Of a stretch of DNA of 64,000 bases, positions 1 to 8,384 are shown piece after piece. This stretch comes from Croceibacterium mercuriale (GTDB taxonomy: Bacteria > Pseudomonadota > Alphaproteobacteria > Sphingomonadales > Sphingomonadaceae). A program made the position numbers and the translations under genes. The stretch's first letter is position 1, and the number at the start of each line of letters is the position of its first letter. Where the stretch lies: the NCBI RefSeq assembly GCF_000802385.1, contig NZ_JTDN01000001.1, positions 1,681,501 through 1,745,500 of the forward strand, given 5' to 3'. Under the pieces are notes generated by a model. The model was not told the DNA's origin, did not search any database, and saw nothing but the letters and a program-made list of their open reading frames with translations.

Positions 1-85
1 CGACCTGTGCGGCTGGCGCGGGTGGGTTTGTCGTGACAGTGTTGCTTAGCATGCCTGACTATCTGTCGGCAGGAATGTCGTAGTC
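1..85. other. Window edge and leader of the bacteriophytochrome gene
   Basis: All three plus-strand frames close here (stops at 34-36, 47-49 and 81-83), so the C-terminus of an upstream plus-strand gene, for example the heme oxygenase that often precedes phytochromes, could end in this stretch. Too little is present to identify it. AGGA at 71-74 lies 11 bases before the ATG at 86 and is the likely ribosome binding site. Confidence 0.3.
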
Positions 86-2677
86 ATGGCTAGTCACGGA
101 TATGATCTGTCCAACTGCGACCGCGAACCAATTCACAAGCTGGGCAGTATCCAGGGCTTCGGGGCCCTGATCGCGCTCAACGCCGACTGGATCGTAGCGC
201 ATCGCTCCGCCAATCTGGCGGCAGTGCTGAGGCGTCCGACGGCTCCGGCGATCGGCGGCCGACTGGGCGAATACTTCGCGGCGCCCGCCATGCAGTTCCT
301 GCGTACGGCCGCTGGCCAGCTTGACGAGGATACGGGCGTTGCCGGCGACGGCAAGGATGACGCGACCGATCTGGTAAGCCGCCTGTTCGGCGTGGACCTG
401 CTGGGTGATGGCGTGCTGTTCGACCTGGCGGTGCACCGCTCGGGATCGCTGCTGATCGTGGAGCTGGAGCCGGGCGAAGGGGCGGGCGAGTTGCATCATA
501 GCGGCGGCCTGCGATCGCTGATGCAGCGGCTCAGCCGGCACAGCGACGTGGCCGATCTGTGCGCCGAAGCTGCGCGGCAGATGAAGGTGCTGCTGGGGTT
601 TGATCGGGTGATGGTCTACCGCTTCCACGCGGATGGCAGCGGGGAGGTGATCGCAGAGGCGCGGGAACAGCACCTGGAAGCCTTCCTGAACCTGCGTTAC
701 CCGCACACCGACATTCCGGCCCAGGCACGGGCGCTGTACCTGCGCAACCTGCTGCGTATCATCGCCGACGTCGACGCAGCCCCCGTGCCGATCGAGCCGG
801 AACATGCCCTTGGCGGAGAAGCGGTCGACCTGTCGCTCAGCACGCTGCGTGCCGTGTCGCCGATCCATATCGAATATCTGAAGAACATGGGGGTCAGCGC
901 CTCCCTGTCCATCTCCATCGTGGTCAAGGGTAAGCTGTGGGGCCTGTTCGCCTGCCACCATTATGCCCCGCGCACCCTGCCCTATTCGCTGCGGACCACG
1001 GCCGAACTGTTCGCCCAGCTGTTCGCGCTGCAGCTGGAGGTGGCGATCGCCAGCAGTGGCAGTCGCATGGCCGAACGCGGGCGGCAGTTGCACGACCGTC
1101 TGATGACCCGGCTGGTGGGCAGCAGCGCTCTGGTGGAGAACCTCAGCACGCTGGACAGCGTAATCGGCCAGGTCATCCCGCATGACGGCGCCAGCGCCTT
1201 TGTGGATGGGGCCTACAATGCCCGCGGCGCGGCGCCGACGGAGGCCGAGTTCCTGGCGCTGGTACCAGCGCTCAACGCGGCTGCCAGCAGCCGGATCGTC
1301 CACTCCGATGCCCTCGCCACCATGCTGCCGGCCGCAAGCGCCTTTGCCGACCGTGCCTGCGGGGCGCTGGTGATCCCGGTCAGCCGCCGCCCGCGCGACT
1401 ATGTGGTATTCTGGCGGCGGGAACTGCCGCAGGTAGTCACCTGGGCCGGTCGCCCGGAGAAGGCGATGGAGCACGGCCCTCACGGGCCGCGTCTGTCCCC
1501 GCGCAAGAGCTTCGAGGCCTGGCGGCAGATGGTGGAAGGGCACAGCACGCCCTGGACAACCGAGGAGCTGGCTGTGGCCGAGCATGTGCGCGTCACGCTG
1601 CTGGAGGTGATCCTGCGCATGAGCGACGAGCAGATGCAGGAACGCGCCCGCGCCGCCGAGCAGCAGGAATTGCTGATTGCGGAGCTGAACCACCGGGTCC
1701 GCAACATCCTGACCCTGATCCGCGGCTTGGTCAGCCAGTCCCGCACCGAGGGTACCAGCATCGAACAGTTCGCCGATCTGATCGGCGGCCGGATCCGCGC
1801 ACTGGCACTTGCGCATGACAATATCACGCGGGAGCACTGGTCCCCCGCATCCCTGCACGAGCTGATCGAGACGGAGGCGGAGGCCTATCTGGGCGGCAAG
1901 ACCGACCGGGTCAGCGTGACCGGGCCGGACGTGCTGGTAGCTCCGGAGGCCTATACGGTGCTCGCGCTCGTGCTGCACGAGATGATGACCAATTCGGCCA
2001 AGTATGGATCACTGTGCGACAGCAGCGGCCGGCTGACGATCGATACGCGGCTGGGCGAACTGGGCGACCTGCAGATCGGCTGGCGCGAGAGCGGTGGGCC
2101 GCCCGTCCGCCCGCCGCAGCGGCGTGGCTTCGGCAGCACGATCATTGAACGTTCCATCCCCTACGAACTGCGCGGTACCGCGCGGCTGAGCCACAAGCTG
2201 ACCGGGGTGGAGGCCGACTTTACCATCCCCGGCCGCTTCGTGCAGGCCGCACCGGGCCGGCCGGATACCCCGCATACACCCCGCCCGGCGGTGGCCGAGC
2301 GGAAGGGTGGCGACGGGCCCGGGCTGGTGCGCCACGTCCTGGTGGTGGAAGACAGCATGATCATCGCCATGGATGCCGAGGAGGCCCTGCTGGGGCTGGG
2401 CGTGCCGCGGGTGAGCGTAGTCAGTTCCGTTGCCGGAGCACAGGGCGTGCTGGACAGTGACATGCCCGACATGGCGCTGCTTGACTTCAACCTGGGTGCG
2501 GAGTCCAGCGAGCCGATCGCCCGCGCGCTCGATGCGATCGGCGTGCCCTACTGGTTCGTCACCGGCTATGGCGATGCCATCGCCCAGCTTGGGGAAACGG
2601 CCGCACGCGGCATCCTGCAGAAGCCATACAGCGCGACGGATCTGGCCGGTATTCTGAAACAGATGCGCGGGGGCTGA
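86..2677 (+). CDS. bphP: Bacteriophytochrome: PAS-GAF-PHY photosensor, HWE histidine kinase, receiver domain
   Basis: Red/far-red light receptor that should bind biliverdin and drive a cytoplasmic phosphorelay. In 863 residues I see an N-terminal PAS region with Cys11 as probable chromophore attachment site; a GAF domain (about 145-315) with TDIP at 208-211 and the pocket His261 in SPIHIEYL; a PHY domain (about 325-510) with PRKSF at 472-476; an HWE-family kinase with phospho-acceptor His536 in ELNHRVRN, N-box Asn636 and the W-x-E signature at 666-668; and a C-terminal receiver (about 748-860) with Asp800 and Lys846. The fused receiver makes it a hybrid kinase. HWE kinases in sphingomonads commonly feed the PhyR general stress pathway, so that is a possible output (inference). 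No bphO is visible in the window. Confidence 0.95.
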   Translation: MASHGYDLSNCDREPIHKLGSIQGFGALIALNADWIVAHRSANLAAVLRRPTAPAIGGRLGEYFAAPAMQFLRTAAGQLDEDTGVAGDGKDDATDLVSRLFGVDLLGDGVLFDLAVHRSGSLLIVELEPGEGAGELHHSGGLRSLMQRLSRHSDVADLCAEAARQMKVLLGFDRVMVYRFHADGSGEVIAEAREQHLEAFLNLRYPHTDIPAQARALYLRNLLRIIADVDAAPVPIEPEHALGGEAVDLSLSTLRAVSPIHIEYLKNMGVSASLSISIVVKGKLWGLFACHHYAPRTLPYSLRTTAELFAQLFALQLEVAIASSGSRMAERGRQLHDRLMTRLVGSSALVENLSTLDSVIGQVIPHDGASAFVDGAYNARGAAPTEAEFLALVPALNAAASSRIVHSDALATMLPAASAFADRACGALVIPVSRRPRDYVVFWRRELPQVVTWAGRPEKAMEHGPHGPRLSPRKSFEAWRQMVEGHSTPWTTEELAVAEHVRVTLLEVILRMSDEQMQERARAAEQQELLIAELNHRVRNILTLIRGLVSQSRTEGTSIEQFADLIGGRIRALALAHDNITREHWSPASLHELIETEAEAYLGGKTDRVSVTGPDVLVAPEAYTVLALVLHEMMTNSAKYGSLCDSSGRLTIDTRLGELGDLQIGWRESGGPPVRPPQRRGFGSTIIERSIPYELRGTARLSHKLTGVEADFTIPGRFVQAAPGRPDTPHTPRPAVAERKGGDGPGLVRHVLVVEDSMIIAMDAEEALLGLGVPRVSVVSSVAGAQGVLDSDMPDMALLDFNLGAESSEPIARALDAIGVPYWFVTGYGDAIAQLGETAARGILQKPYSATDLAGILKQMRGG

Positions 2678-2686
2678 CACGCCCCC
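2669..2686 (+). terminator. Short hairpin over the bphP stop codon
   Basis: A six-pair stem GGGGGC / GCCCCC with a six-base loop containing the bphP TGA, followed by only two T. It lies between the convergent bphP and manC genes and may act as a terminator. The short T tract makes it weak. Confidence 0.4.
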
Positions 2687-2701
2687 TTGCGCTGGGCGCC
2701 G

Positions 2702-3757
2702 CTACTGGTTGGTCGCACCCGCCAGCTTGCCGACCTTCTGCGCGCCCGTCATGCTGGTCACCAGCACGTCATCACCATCGACGACGACGGCAACGTCCTC
2801 CATTCCGATGATCGAGATGCGCGGGCCATCGGTCTCTGCCAGCACGCGGCGACAATCGACCAGCTCGACATTGCCGATCACTGCATTTGCGCCATCATCG
2901 GGGCCCAGTCCGGCCGCGCCCCCGATGCGTGCATCACGCAAGGCATGCCAGTTGCCGATATCCGACCAGCCCATCACCGCCGGCACAACGGCCGCACGAT
3001 CGGTTTCTTCCATGACGGCGTAATCCACCGATTCCTCGGCGATTTCCGCAAAACTGTCGGCATCGGGGAAGAACAGCGCGCCTTCGCTGCGCCCGGCCGC
3101 AACCGACTGGCGCACCAGCGCCGCCATGGCCGGACGATAACGGTCCAGCGCATCCAGGAAGGCGCCGGCCTGGAAGGCGAAGATGCCACCGTTCCAGCTG
3201 TAATTGCCGTCGGCAAGGAATGCCTCCGCCGTTGCCAGATCCGGCTTCTCCACGAAGCGCTTCACGGCAAAGCCGCCCGGGATCGGATCGCCGCGCAGGA
3301 TATAGCCGTAGCCGGTTTCCGGGTGCGTCGGCGTGATGCCCAGTGCGACCAGCCAGCCTTCCTGCGCCAGCGTGGCGGCGGCGCATGCGGCCTGGGTGAA
3401 GGCGGCCGGGTCTGCGATGTGGTGGTCGCTGGGGCAGACCAGCATGATTGAATCGGTAGGCAGGCGCGCCGCCGCCAGCGCAATGGCCGGGGCGGTATTC
3501 TTGCCCTCCGGCTCTACGATGACCTGTGTGCCGGCAAAGGCCGCAGCCTGCGCCTGCACGTGGGAGAGATGCGCCACGCCGGTCACGATCACGGCGTTGG
3601 CGAACCGATCGTCGTCAGCGCAGCGGTCCAGCGTCGCCTCGAACAGGGTGTGTTCCCCGACCAGCGGCAGGAACGGCTTCGGCATGGCCTTGCGGCTGCG
3701 TGGCCACAAGCGGGTACCGTTGCCGCCGCTCAGCACAACCGGGTAAATCGCCGCCAT
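2702..3757 (-). CDS. manC: Mannose-1-phosphate guanylyltransferase
   Basis: Makes GDP-mannose from mannose-1-phosphate and GTP, the precursor for mannose- and fucose-containing glycans. The 351-residue protein begins with the nucleotidyltransferase motif GGNGTRLWPRS and later has FVEKPD and EPEGKNTAPA, typical of the family. It is the single-domain form, lacking the C-terminal mannose-6-phosphate isomerase cupin of the longer bifunctional enzymes. Two ATGs lie six bases apart (3763 and 3757). AAAGG sits about seven bases before the inner one and almost touches the outer one, so I chose 3757. It converges on bphP. A GT39 mannosyltransferase at 35.3 kb could be a downstream consumer of mannosyl donors (inference). 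Confidence 0.93.
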   Translation of the reverse strand: MAAIYPVVLSGGNGTRLWPRSRKAMPKPFLPLVGEHTLFEATLDRCADDDRFANAVIVTGVAHLSHVQAQAAAFAGTQVIVEPEGKNTAPAIALAAARLPTDSIMLVCPSDHHIADPAAFTQAACAAATLAQEGWLVALGITPTHPETGYGYILRGDPIPGGFAVKRFVEKPDLATAEAFLADGNYSWNGGIFAFQAGAFLDALDRYRPAMAALVRQSVAAGRSEGALFFPDADSFAEIAEESVDYAVMEETDRAAVVPAVMGWSDIGNWHALRDARIGGAAGLGPDDGANAVIGNVELVDCRRVLAETDGPRISIIGMEDVAVVVDGDDVLVTSMTGAQKVGKLAGATNQ

Positions 3758-3841
3758 TGCCATACCTTTACATGGGTGTTTTTTCCTCGCTAACCGTTGT
3801 TGCGCCTGCTGTCATCGGCATTGTTGCAGTGCAATGTGCGG

Positions 3842-4525
3842 TCAGAACCAATCCTGCCGCCATCCGAAGGCTGCGGCGACCGGTTCCCCCGCAGCATTGC
3901 GGGCCGGGCGGAAGCGGAAGCGGTCCTCCGCAAGCTGGCAGGTGCGCCGGTCCGCGGCCGGGTCGGGGCTGGCCTCCACCACGCGGCACTGGCGCGCACG
4001 CCCATCCACACCCACGATCATGTGCACCACGACGTAATGCCCACGCCTGACCTCCCGCCCGCCGGGCGGTATGGGATAGTCACGTGCATCATTGATATTC
4101 CCCGCAATCTTCTCCGGGCGAGTGACAGCTCCGCCTCCTCCACCCTGCCCCTGTCCGGCCGAGCCGCTGCCCGTACCGGATCCGGTCCCGCCCGCCCCGG
4201 TGCCATCGCCGGTGGCCACTGCACCGGAGCGGGTCTCGGGACCATCGGCGCTGACCGGCGGATCCGGCAAGGTCAGGCGGGACAATGCAACAGGGGGCGT
4301 CGGCACCATCACAGGCCTAGGCGTGGCCCGGGGAGCCGGCGGAGCACTGGCGCCGGCATTGGGCTGCGACACCGGCGCAACGGCAGGTTCCGGCACCGGC
4401 CGCGCTGGAGGCGGCGGCGGTACCGGCGGCGGGGCAACGGGTTCGAAGACCGCCACCAGTTTCTCGGCCTGCTCGACCGCTCTTCCGGCAAGATCCGGCG
4501 CGAAGGCCTGCACCAGCCCGAACAA
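3842..4525 (-). CDS. TonB-like energy transducer, start codon unresolved
   Basis: The C-terminal 80 residues (GHYVVVHMIVGVDGRARQ...FRFRPARNAAGEPV) resemble the TonB C-terminal domain, which contacts outer-membrane receptors. A proline/alanine- and then glycine-rich linker of about 130 residues precedes it, as expected for a periplasm-spanning protein. The first standard start is a TTG at 4525, but that removes the membrane anchor. The same frame stays open to 4621 and encodes a convincing hydrophobic segment (WGTLALVIGLHGAALFGLV) preceded by YDPGSQRPH, with no ATG, GTG or TTG. Only a CTG at 4606 is available. The frame is also the one used by the upstream gene, separated by its TGA. No exbB/exbD is nearby. 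Confidence 0.75.
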   Translation of the reverse strand: MFGLVQAFAPDLAGRAVEQAEKLVAVFEPVAPPPVPPPPPARPVPEPAVAPVSQPNAGASAPPAPRATPRPVMVPTPPVALSRLTLPDPPVSADGPETRSGAVATGDGTGAGGTGSGTGSGSAGQGQGGGGGAVTRPEKIAGNINDARDYPIPPGGREVRRGHYVVVHMIVGVDGRARQCRVVEASPDPAADRRTCQLAEDRFRFRPARNAAGEPVAAAFGWRQDWF

Positions 4526-4621
4526 TGCCGCGCCGTGCAGGCCGATTACCAGGGCCAGCGTGCCCCAATGCGGCCGCTGCGACCCTGGATCATAGCGTGT
4601 AGGCAGGTTGTGACACCCAGC

Positions 4622-4993
4622 TCAGGCGTCAGGATCGGCAACCATCACGCCGAGCGGCACCTGCGAGTGTTGCACCACGACCCACTGCTCATGCTCCAGC
4701 TGCATCAGGGTCGAGGTGGCAAGGGCATGATAACTCTGCCCCTCGCGGTTTGCCTTGGCGCGGTAGGCGATGACGATCAGGCCACGATGTGGCCGCTCCA
4801 CCCGCTGATCGGCAAACTCCACCTCCGTCCACCTTGGCGTGCTCTCGACGGCGCTGGTGGCAGCCTCCCCGTCGAAGATGAAAGGCTCGGACGGCAACGC
4901 CATCACGCAATCCTTGGCCACCCTCTCGCGATACACATCGCCGCCGCCGAGCCACAGCTCACGTTCGAACTGCCAGATCCGGTTGTCATCCAT
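4622..4993 (-). CDS. SnoaL/DUF4440-like small protein
   Basis: A 123-residue soluble protein beginning MDDNRIWQFERELWLGG. The pattern of an N-terminal helix, central VMALP...FIFDG, and a C-terminal beta-rich half (GLIVIAYRAKA, WVVVQHSQVPLG) fits the NTF2-like superfamily. These often bind small hydrophobic ligands, and no specific substrate can be assigned. An open frame continues upstream to 5068, but AGGAG lies about ten bases before the ATG at 4993, so that start is preferred. Its TGA is followed in the same frame by the TonB-like gene, suggesting translational coupling. The promoter would lie in 4994-5117, divergent from the DUF2171 gene. Confidence 0.75.
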   Translation of the reverse strand: MDDNRIWQFERELWLGGGDVYRERVAKDCVMALPSEPFIFDGEAATSAVESTPRWTEVEFADQRVERPHRGLIVIAYRAKANREGQSYHALATSTLMQLEHEQWVVVQHSQVPLGVMVADPDA

Positions 4994-5117
4994 GGCGCCT
5001 GCTCCTGTTGGCTGTTGTCCTGGTCGCCCGTTCAATGCGTGGCATCGCTGTAGGTGCCCCGGGATCATCAGCCGAGTTCACCGTTGCGCCACCCGTGCCG
5101 CGATTGCGACGAACCGC

Positions 5118-5143
5118 GGAACGACGTGCTGCTGCCGTCCGTT
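5118..5143 (+). promoter_or_regulatory. EcfG-type general stress promoter upstream of the DUF2171 gene
   Basis: GGAAC at 5118-5122 and CGTT at 5140-5143, spaced by exactly 17 bases, match the alphaproteobacterial EcfG (sigma-EcfG) consensus GGAAC-N16/17-CGTT. The ATG of the DUF2171 gene is 29 bases past the -10 element, leaving room for a transcription start near 5150 and the AGGAG at 5162-5166. The placement is ideal, but one motif match is not proof. Confidence 0.7.
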
Positions 5144-5171
5144 AGCCGACCAAACGAAAACAGGAGTTCGC

Positions 5172-5381
5172 ATGTTCGAAAAGCTACGCATCAAGGAACA
5201 CATGGAAGTGACCGATGCTGCCGGACAGCATGTCGGCACTGTCGATGATGTCGAGGGTGAGCAGATCAAGCTGACCCGTACGGACAGTGCCGACAACCAG
5301 CATCACTACCTGTCCCTGGCCGATGTGGATCGGATCGATGACAACCGGGTATATCTCAAAGAAGGTACCATGGTCTCGTAA
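5172..5381 (+). CDS. DUF2171 domain protein, probable stress-induced
   Basis: A 69-residue acidic cytoplasmic protein whose whole length (HMEVTDAAGQHVGTVDDVEG, then YLSLADVDRIDDNRVYL) matches the DUF2171 family, a small PRC-barrel-like beta fold of unknown function. The ATG at 5172 follows AGGAG at 5162-5166 with normal spacing. A longer upstream open frame has no support. It is monocistronic, flanked by an EcfG-like promoter and a strong terminator, which suggests a stand-alone general stress response gene. The role is unknown. Confidence 0.85.
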   Translation: MFEKLRIKEHMEVTDAAGQHVGTVDDVEGEQIKLTRTDSADNQHHYLSLADVDRIDDNRVYLKEGTMVS

Positions 5382-5406
5382 GAGAACTGACCGGACCGTC
5401 GATCCC

Positions 5407-5445
5407 CCTCTGGTCGTTCAATCCCCCCCCAAGGACGACCAGAGG
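5407..5445. repeat. Perfect 11-bp inverted repeat downstream of the DUF2171 gene
   Basis: CCTCTGGTCGT at 5407-5417 pairs exactly with ACGACCAGAGG at 5435-5445 around a 17-base loop with a C8 run. It precedes the canonical terminator and could be a second RNA hairpin or a protein-binding site. No T tract follows. Confidence 0.6.
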
Positions 5446-5451
5446 TACCAT

Positions 5452-5489
5452 AGCCCCGGCACGCTTCCCCCTGGCGTGTCGGGGCTTTT
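5452..5489 (+). terminator. Rho-independent terminator
   Basis: AGCCCCGGCACGC at 5452-5464 pairs with GCGTGTCGGGGCT at 5474-5486 (13 pairs, one G-U), followed by TTTT. It ends the DUF2171 transcript. The same hairpin lies just past the adk stop on the other strand and may stop that transcript too, though no T tract is seen in that direction. Confidence 0.85.
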
Positions 5490-5513
5490 CACATGTCCGC
5501 GACCGAAGCGGGC

Positions 5514-6164
5514 TTAAGGTTGTGCCAGCATACCTTCGATGGCCGCAGTCACCTGCTCGATCGGCGCCATGCCGTCGAGGCGGTGCACAATCCCGCGAGC
5601 GTCGTAACCAGGCAGAATGGGTGCCGTTTCCTGGCGATACACCTGCATGCGCTTCCGCACGGTGTCCTCGTTGTCATCCGGCCGACGCTTGAACTCGTGG
5701 CTACCGCAACGGTCGCAGACATCGGCAATCGCGGGTTGCTTGGACGTATCGTGGTATCCTTCGCCGCACTTGGCGCACGAATAACGGCCGGTGATCCGAC
5801 GGACCAGTTCGTCCTCGTCCACCGACAGCTCGATCACCATGTCCAGGCGACGACCATGGTTGGCCAGGATCGTGTCAAGGGCATCCGCCTGCGCCGCGGT
5901 GCGGGGATACCCATCGAAGATGGCGCCCGTCGTCGGCTCCATCGCGACCAGTTCGGCATCGATCAGGGCCGACACGATCTCGTCCGAAACCAGCTGCCCG
6001 GCATCCATGATCGCTTTTGCCTTGATGCCGATGGGCGTCTGCGCGGCGACGGCCGCACGCAGCATGTCGCCCGTGGATAGCTGCCGCATCCCATGATGCT
6101 GCACCAGCAGCGAGGATTGCGTGCCCTTGCCGGCCCCCGGCGGCCCCAGCAGGATGATGTTCAT
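5514..6164 (-). CDS. adk: Adenylate kinase
   Basis: Interconverts ATP + AMP and 2 ADP in the cytoplasm. The 216-residue protein has the P-loop GPPGAGKGT at 7-15, the AMP-site STGD motif, FDGYPRT around 83-89, and a LID domain with four cysteines (130, 133, 150, 153) that should bind zinc as in the long bacterial type. It follows secY by 53 bases and is the last gene of the minus-strand ribosomal block. The rpsM-rpsK-rpoA-rplQ genes often found after adk in alphaproteobacteria are absent here, and the next gene is on the opposite strand. Confidence 0.97.
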   Translation of the reverse strand: MNIILLGPPGAGKGTQSSLLVQHHGMRQLSTGDMLRAAVAAQTPIGIKAKAIMDAGQLVSDEIVSALIDAELVAMEPTTGAIFDGYPRTAAQADALDTILANHGRRLDMVIELSVDEDELVRRITGRYSCAKCGEGYHDTSKQPAIADVCDRCGSHEFKRRPDDNEDTVRKRMQVYRQETAPILPGYDARGIVHRLDGMAPIEQVTAAIEGMLAQP

Positions 6165-6217
6165 CGGCCTCGTCTCCCCCTCAACTTCGTTCCGCGCCTT
6201 TTGTCGACGCGGCCGTT

Positions 6218-7582
6218 CTAGCGCATGCGACCCTTCAACCGTGCCTTGCGGATCAGGTCACCATATTGATGCGCCAGCAGATGCGACTGTATCTGCGTGA
6301 TCGTGTCCACCGTGACATTCACCACGATCAGCAGGCTGGTACCGCCGAGGAACAGTGGCAGGCCGGTCTGCGCGATGACGTATTCGGGCACAACGCACAC
6401 AATCGTCAGGTAGATCGCGCCGAGCACGGTAATGCGCGTCAGGACATAGTCGAGGTAGTCGGCCGTGCGCTTGCCCGGACGGATCCCGGGAATGAAGCCA
6501 CCATTCTTCTTCAGGTTTTCCGCCGTTTCTTCCGGGTTGAAGACCACCGCGGTGTAGAAGAACGCGAAGAACATGATCCCGGCCGCGTAGAGCAACATGT
6601 ATAGCGGCGCGCCGTGCTGCAGATACTGGTTCAGCGTCTGCACGATGTCGTACCCAACGCTGCCGGTGTCCGTCGAGTTGCCGGCAAACTGCGTGATGGT
6701 CAGCGGCAGCAGCAACAGCGAGCTGGCGAAGATCGGCGGAATCACACCAGCCGTGTTCAGCTTCAGCGGAAGGTGGCTGCGATCAGCCTGCATCATGCCG
6801 CGTGCGCTGGCCCGCTTGGGATACTGGATCAGCAACCGGCGCTGCGCCCGCTCCATGAAGCAGATGCCCAGGATCAGCGCCACGATCATCGCGATCAGGC
6901 CGACGATCAGAACCGGGCTGATCGAACCCGACCGGCCACCTTCGAACAGATTGCCGATGAATGTGGGAAACTGTGCGACGATGCCCGCCATGATGATCAG
7001 CGAGACGCCGTTGCCGATGCCGCGGCTGGTGATCTGCTCACCCAGCCACAGCAGGAACATGGTGCCGCCGATCAGATTCACGACCGCGATCACGCGGAAC
7101 ATGACGCCCGGGTCGACGACGGCCTGCAGCCCGCTCTGCGCTCCGTAGGCTTCCAGGCCGGACGCCAGGAACCAGCCCTGGATCGCACACAGCAGCACCG
7201 CGCCATAACGGGTGTACTGGTTCAGCTTCTTGCGGCCGGCCTCGCCTTCCTTCTTCAGGGCGATCAGCGAGGGGTGCAGAGCCGCCGCAAGCTGCACCAC
7301 GATGGACGCGGTGATGTAGGGCATCACGCCAAGCGCGATCAGGCTCATGCGTTCCAGCGATCCGCCGGAAAAGGTGTTGAACAGGTCCAGGATGCCGCCA
7401 CGCGTCTGGTCGTACAGCGTCGACAGGATCAGCGGATTTACGCCCGGCAGCGGCACGAAGCTGAGAAAGCGGAACACGATGAGTGCTCCGACCGTAAACC
7501 AGATGCGCTGCTTCAGCTCGGTCGCCTTGCCGAAATTGGCAAGGCTCATGTTGCTGGCGATGTTGTCGGCGCGTGATGCCAT
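6218..7582 (-). CDS. secY: Preprotein translocase subunit SecY
   Basis: Central channel of the SecYEG translocon in the inner membrane, carrying secretory and membrane proteins out with SecA or ribosomes. The 454-residue protein has ten predicted membrane segments and family landmarks: FVPLPGVN early, GVMPYITASIVVQL, GIGNGVSLIIMAGI, and a C-terminal cytosolic tail LIRKARLKGRMR. The ATG at 7582 begins MASRADNIASN, a normal N-terminus. It follows rplO by about 115 bases, longer than usual, and precedes adk. Confidence 0.97.
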   Translation of the reverse strand: MASRADNIASNMSLANFGKATELKQRIWFTVGALIVFRFLSFVPLPGVNPLILSTLYDQTRGGILDLFNTFSGGSLERMSLIALGVMPYITASIVVQLAAALHPSLIALKKEGEAGRKKLNQYTRYGAVLLCAIQGWFLASGLEAYGAQSGLQAVVDPGVMFRVIAVVNLIGGTMFLLWLGEQITSRGIGNGVSLIIMAGIVAQFPTFIGNLFEGGRSGSISPVLIVGLIAMIVALILGICFMERAQRRLLIQYPKRASARGMMQADRSHLPLKLNTAGVIPPIFASSLLLLPLTITQFAGNSTDTGSVGYDIVQTLNQYLQHGAPLYMLLYAAGIMFFAFFYTAVVFNPEETAENLKKNGGFIPGIRPGKRTADYLDYVLTRITVLGAIYLTIVCVVPEYVIAQTGLPLFLGGTSLLIVVNVTVDTITQIQSHLLAHQYGDLIRKARLKGRMR

Positions 7583-7696
7583 TGTGCGTGTAAGCCTTCG
7601 CTGGCCGGCGGCACTTGCGCCCCCGCCCCCCTGTGGAGGTCAGCCATATAGGAGACGGGCGAGGTTACTGGAACCCCGCCCGCCCGTTAGCGCTAC

Positions 7697-8188
7697 TTAT
7701 TCGGAGGCTTCCTGCGTGGCAGCCTTGGGCGCCACGGTGACCTCCACCGAACCACCGACCTGCTTGACCGCGGCCAGTGCACCAGCGGAAGCGCCGGCCA
7801 CCTTGAACTGCGCCGTGGCGGTCAACGCACCCTTGGCCAGCAGGCGCACGCCATGCTTGCCGCCGCGGGCAACGCCAGCCGCCTTCAGCGCCGCGTGATC
7901 GATCACCGAACCGGTGTCGAGCTTGCCGGCATCGATAAGCTGCTGGATCTGGCCCAGGTTGATCTCGGCATAATCCTTGCGGAAGATATTGTTGAAGCCA
8001 CGCTTCGGCAGACGCATGTGCAGCGGCATCTGGCCGCCTTCGAAGCCCTTCACGGCTACGCCGGAACGGGCCTTCTGGCCCTTCTGGCCACGGCCGGCAG
8101 TCTTGCCCTTGCCGGAGCCGATGCCGCGGCCCACCCGCATCTTGCGATGGCGCGCGCCCGGATTGTCGCGGATTTCTGTCAGTTTCAT
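7697..8188 (-). CDS. rplO: 50S ribosomal protein L15
   Basis: Late-assembly large-subunit protein that binds 23S rRNA. The 163-residue product starts [22 protein letters not shown] and carries the glycine-rich [18 protein letters not shown] segment and the [15 protein letters not shown] motif of the family. It normally follows rpmD directly. Here it is separated from rpmD by an antisense glycosyltransferase gene and a terminator, so rplO-secY-adk must have its own promoter, presumably in 8189-8384. I could not identify that promoter. Confidence 0.96.
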   Translation of the reverse strand: MKLTEIRDNPGARHRKMRVGRGIGSGKGKTAGRGQKGQKARSGVAVKGFEGGQMPLHMRLPKRGFNNIFRKDYAEINLGQIQQLIDAGKLDTGSVIDHAALKAAGVARGGKHGVRLLAKGALTATAQFKVAGASAGALAAVKQVGGSVEVTVAPKAATQEASE

Positions 8189-8384
8189 AAGTGCACTCGC
8201 TTTCGCTTTGATCGCGCCGATTGAATGGAAGCGGGGCCGTTAGCCGATAGCGTCCGCCACGTCCAGTCCGCTCTCGGCCGATGCCGGGCCGATACACGGT
8301 TCAGGTGCGCACGGTTGCCTGCAATTGTGCATTGCGGCAAGACGGCGCCAATGCGCGCCATGCGCAGCGGCAAGCGAGGTTGCG
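8189..8384. other. Divergent intergenic region between rplO and the inserted glycosyltransferase
   Basis: 196 bases separating two divergently transcribed genes. It must hold a promoter for rplO-secY-adk if the terminator at 9653-9690 works, and probably one for the glycosyltransferase. No clear -35/-10 pair is visible on either strand. AGCGAGG at 8373-8379 is the likely ribosome binding site for the GTG at 8385. Confidence 0.5.

Noticed and set aside
59-1978. A 639-codon open frame on the minus strand inside the phytochrome gene
   Set aside because: Antisense to a clear phytochrome. High-GC coding DNA leaves long antisense frames open, and there is no family resemblance or ribosome site.
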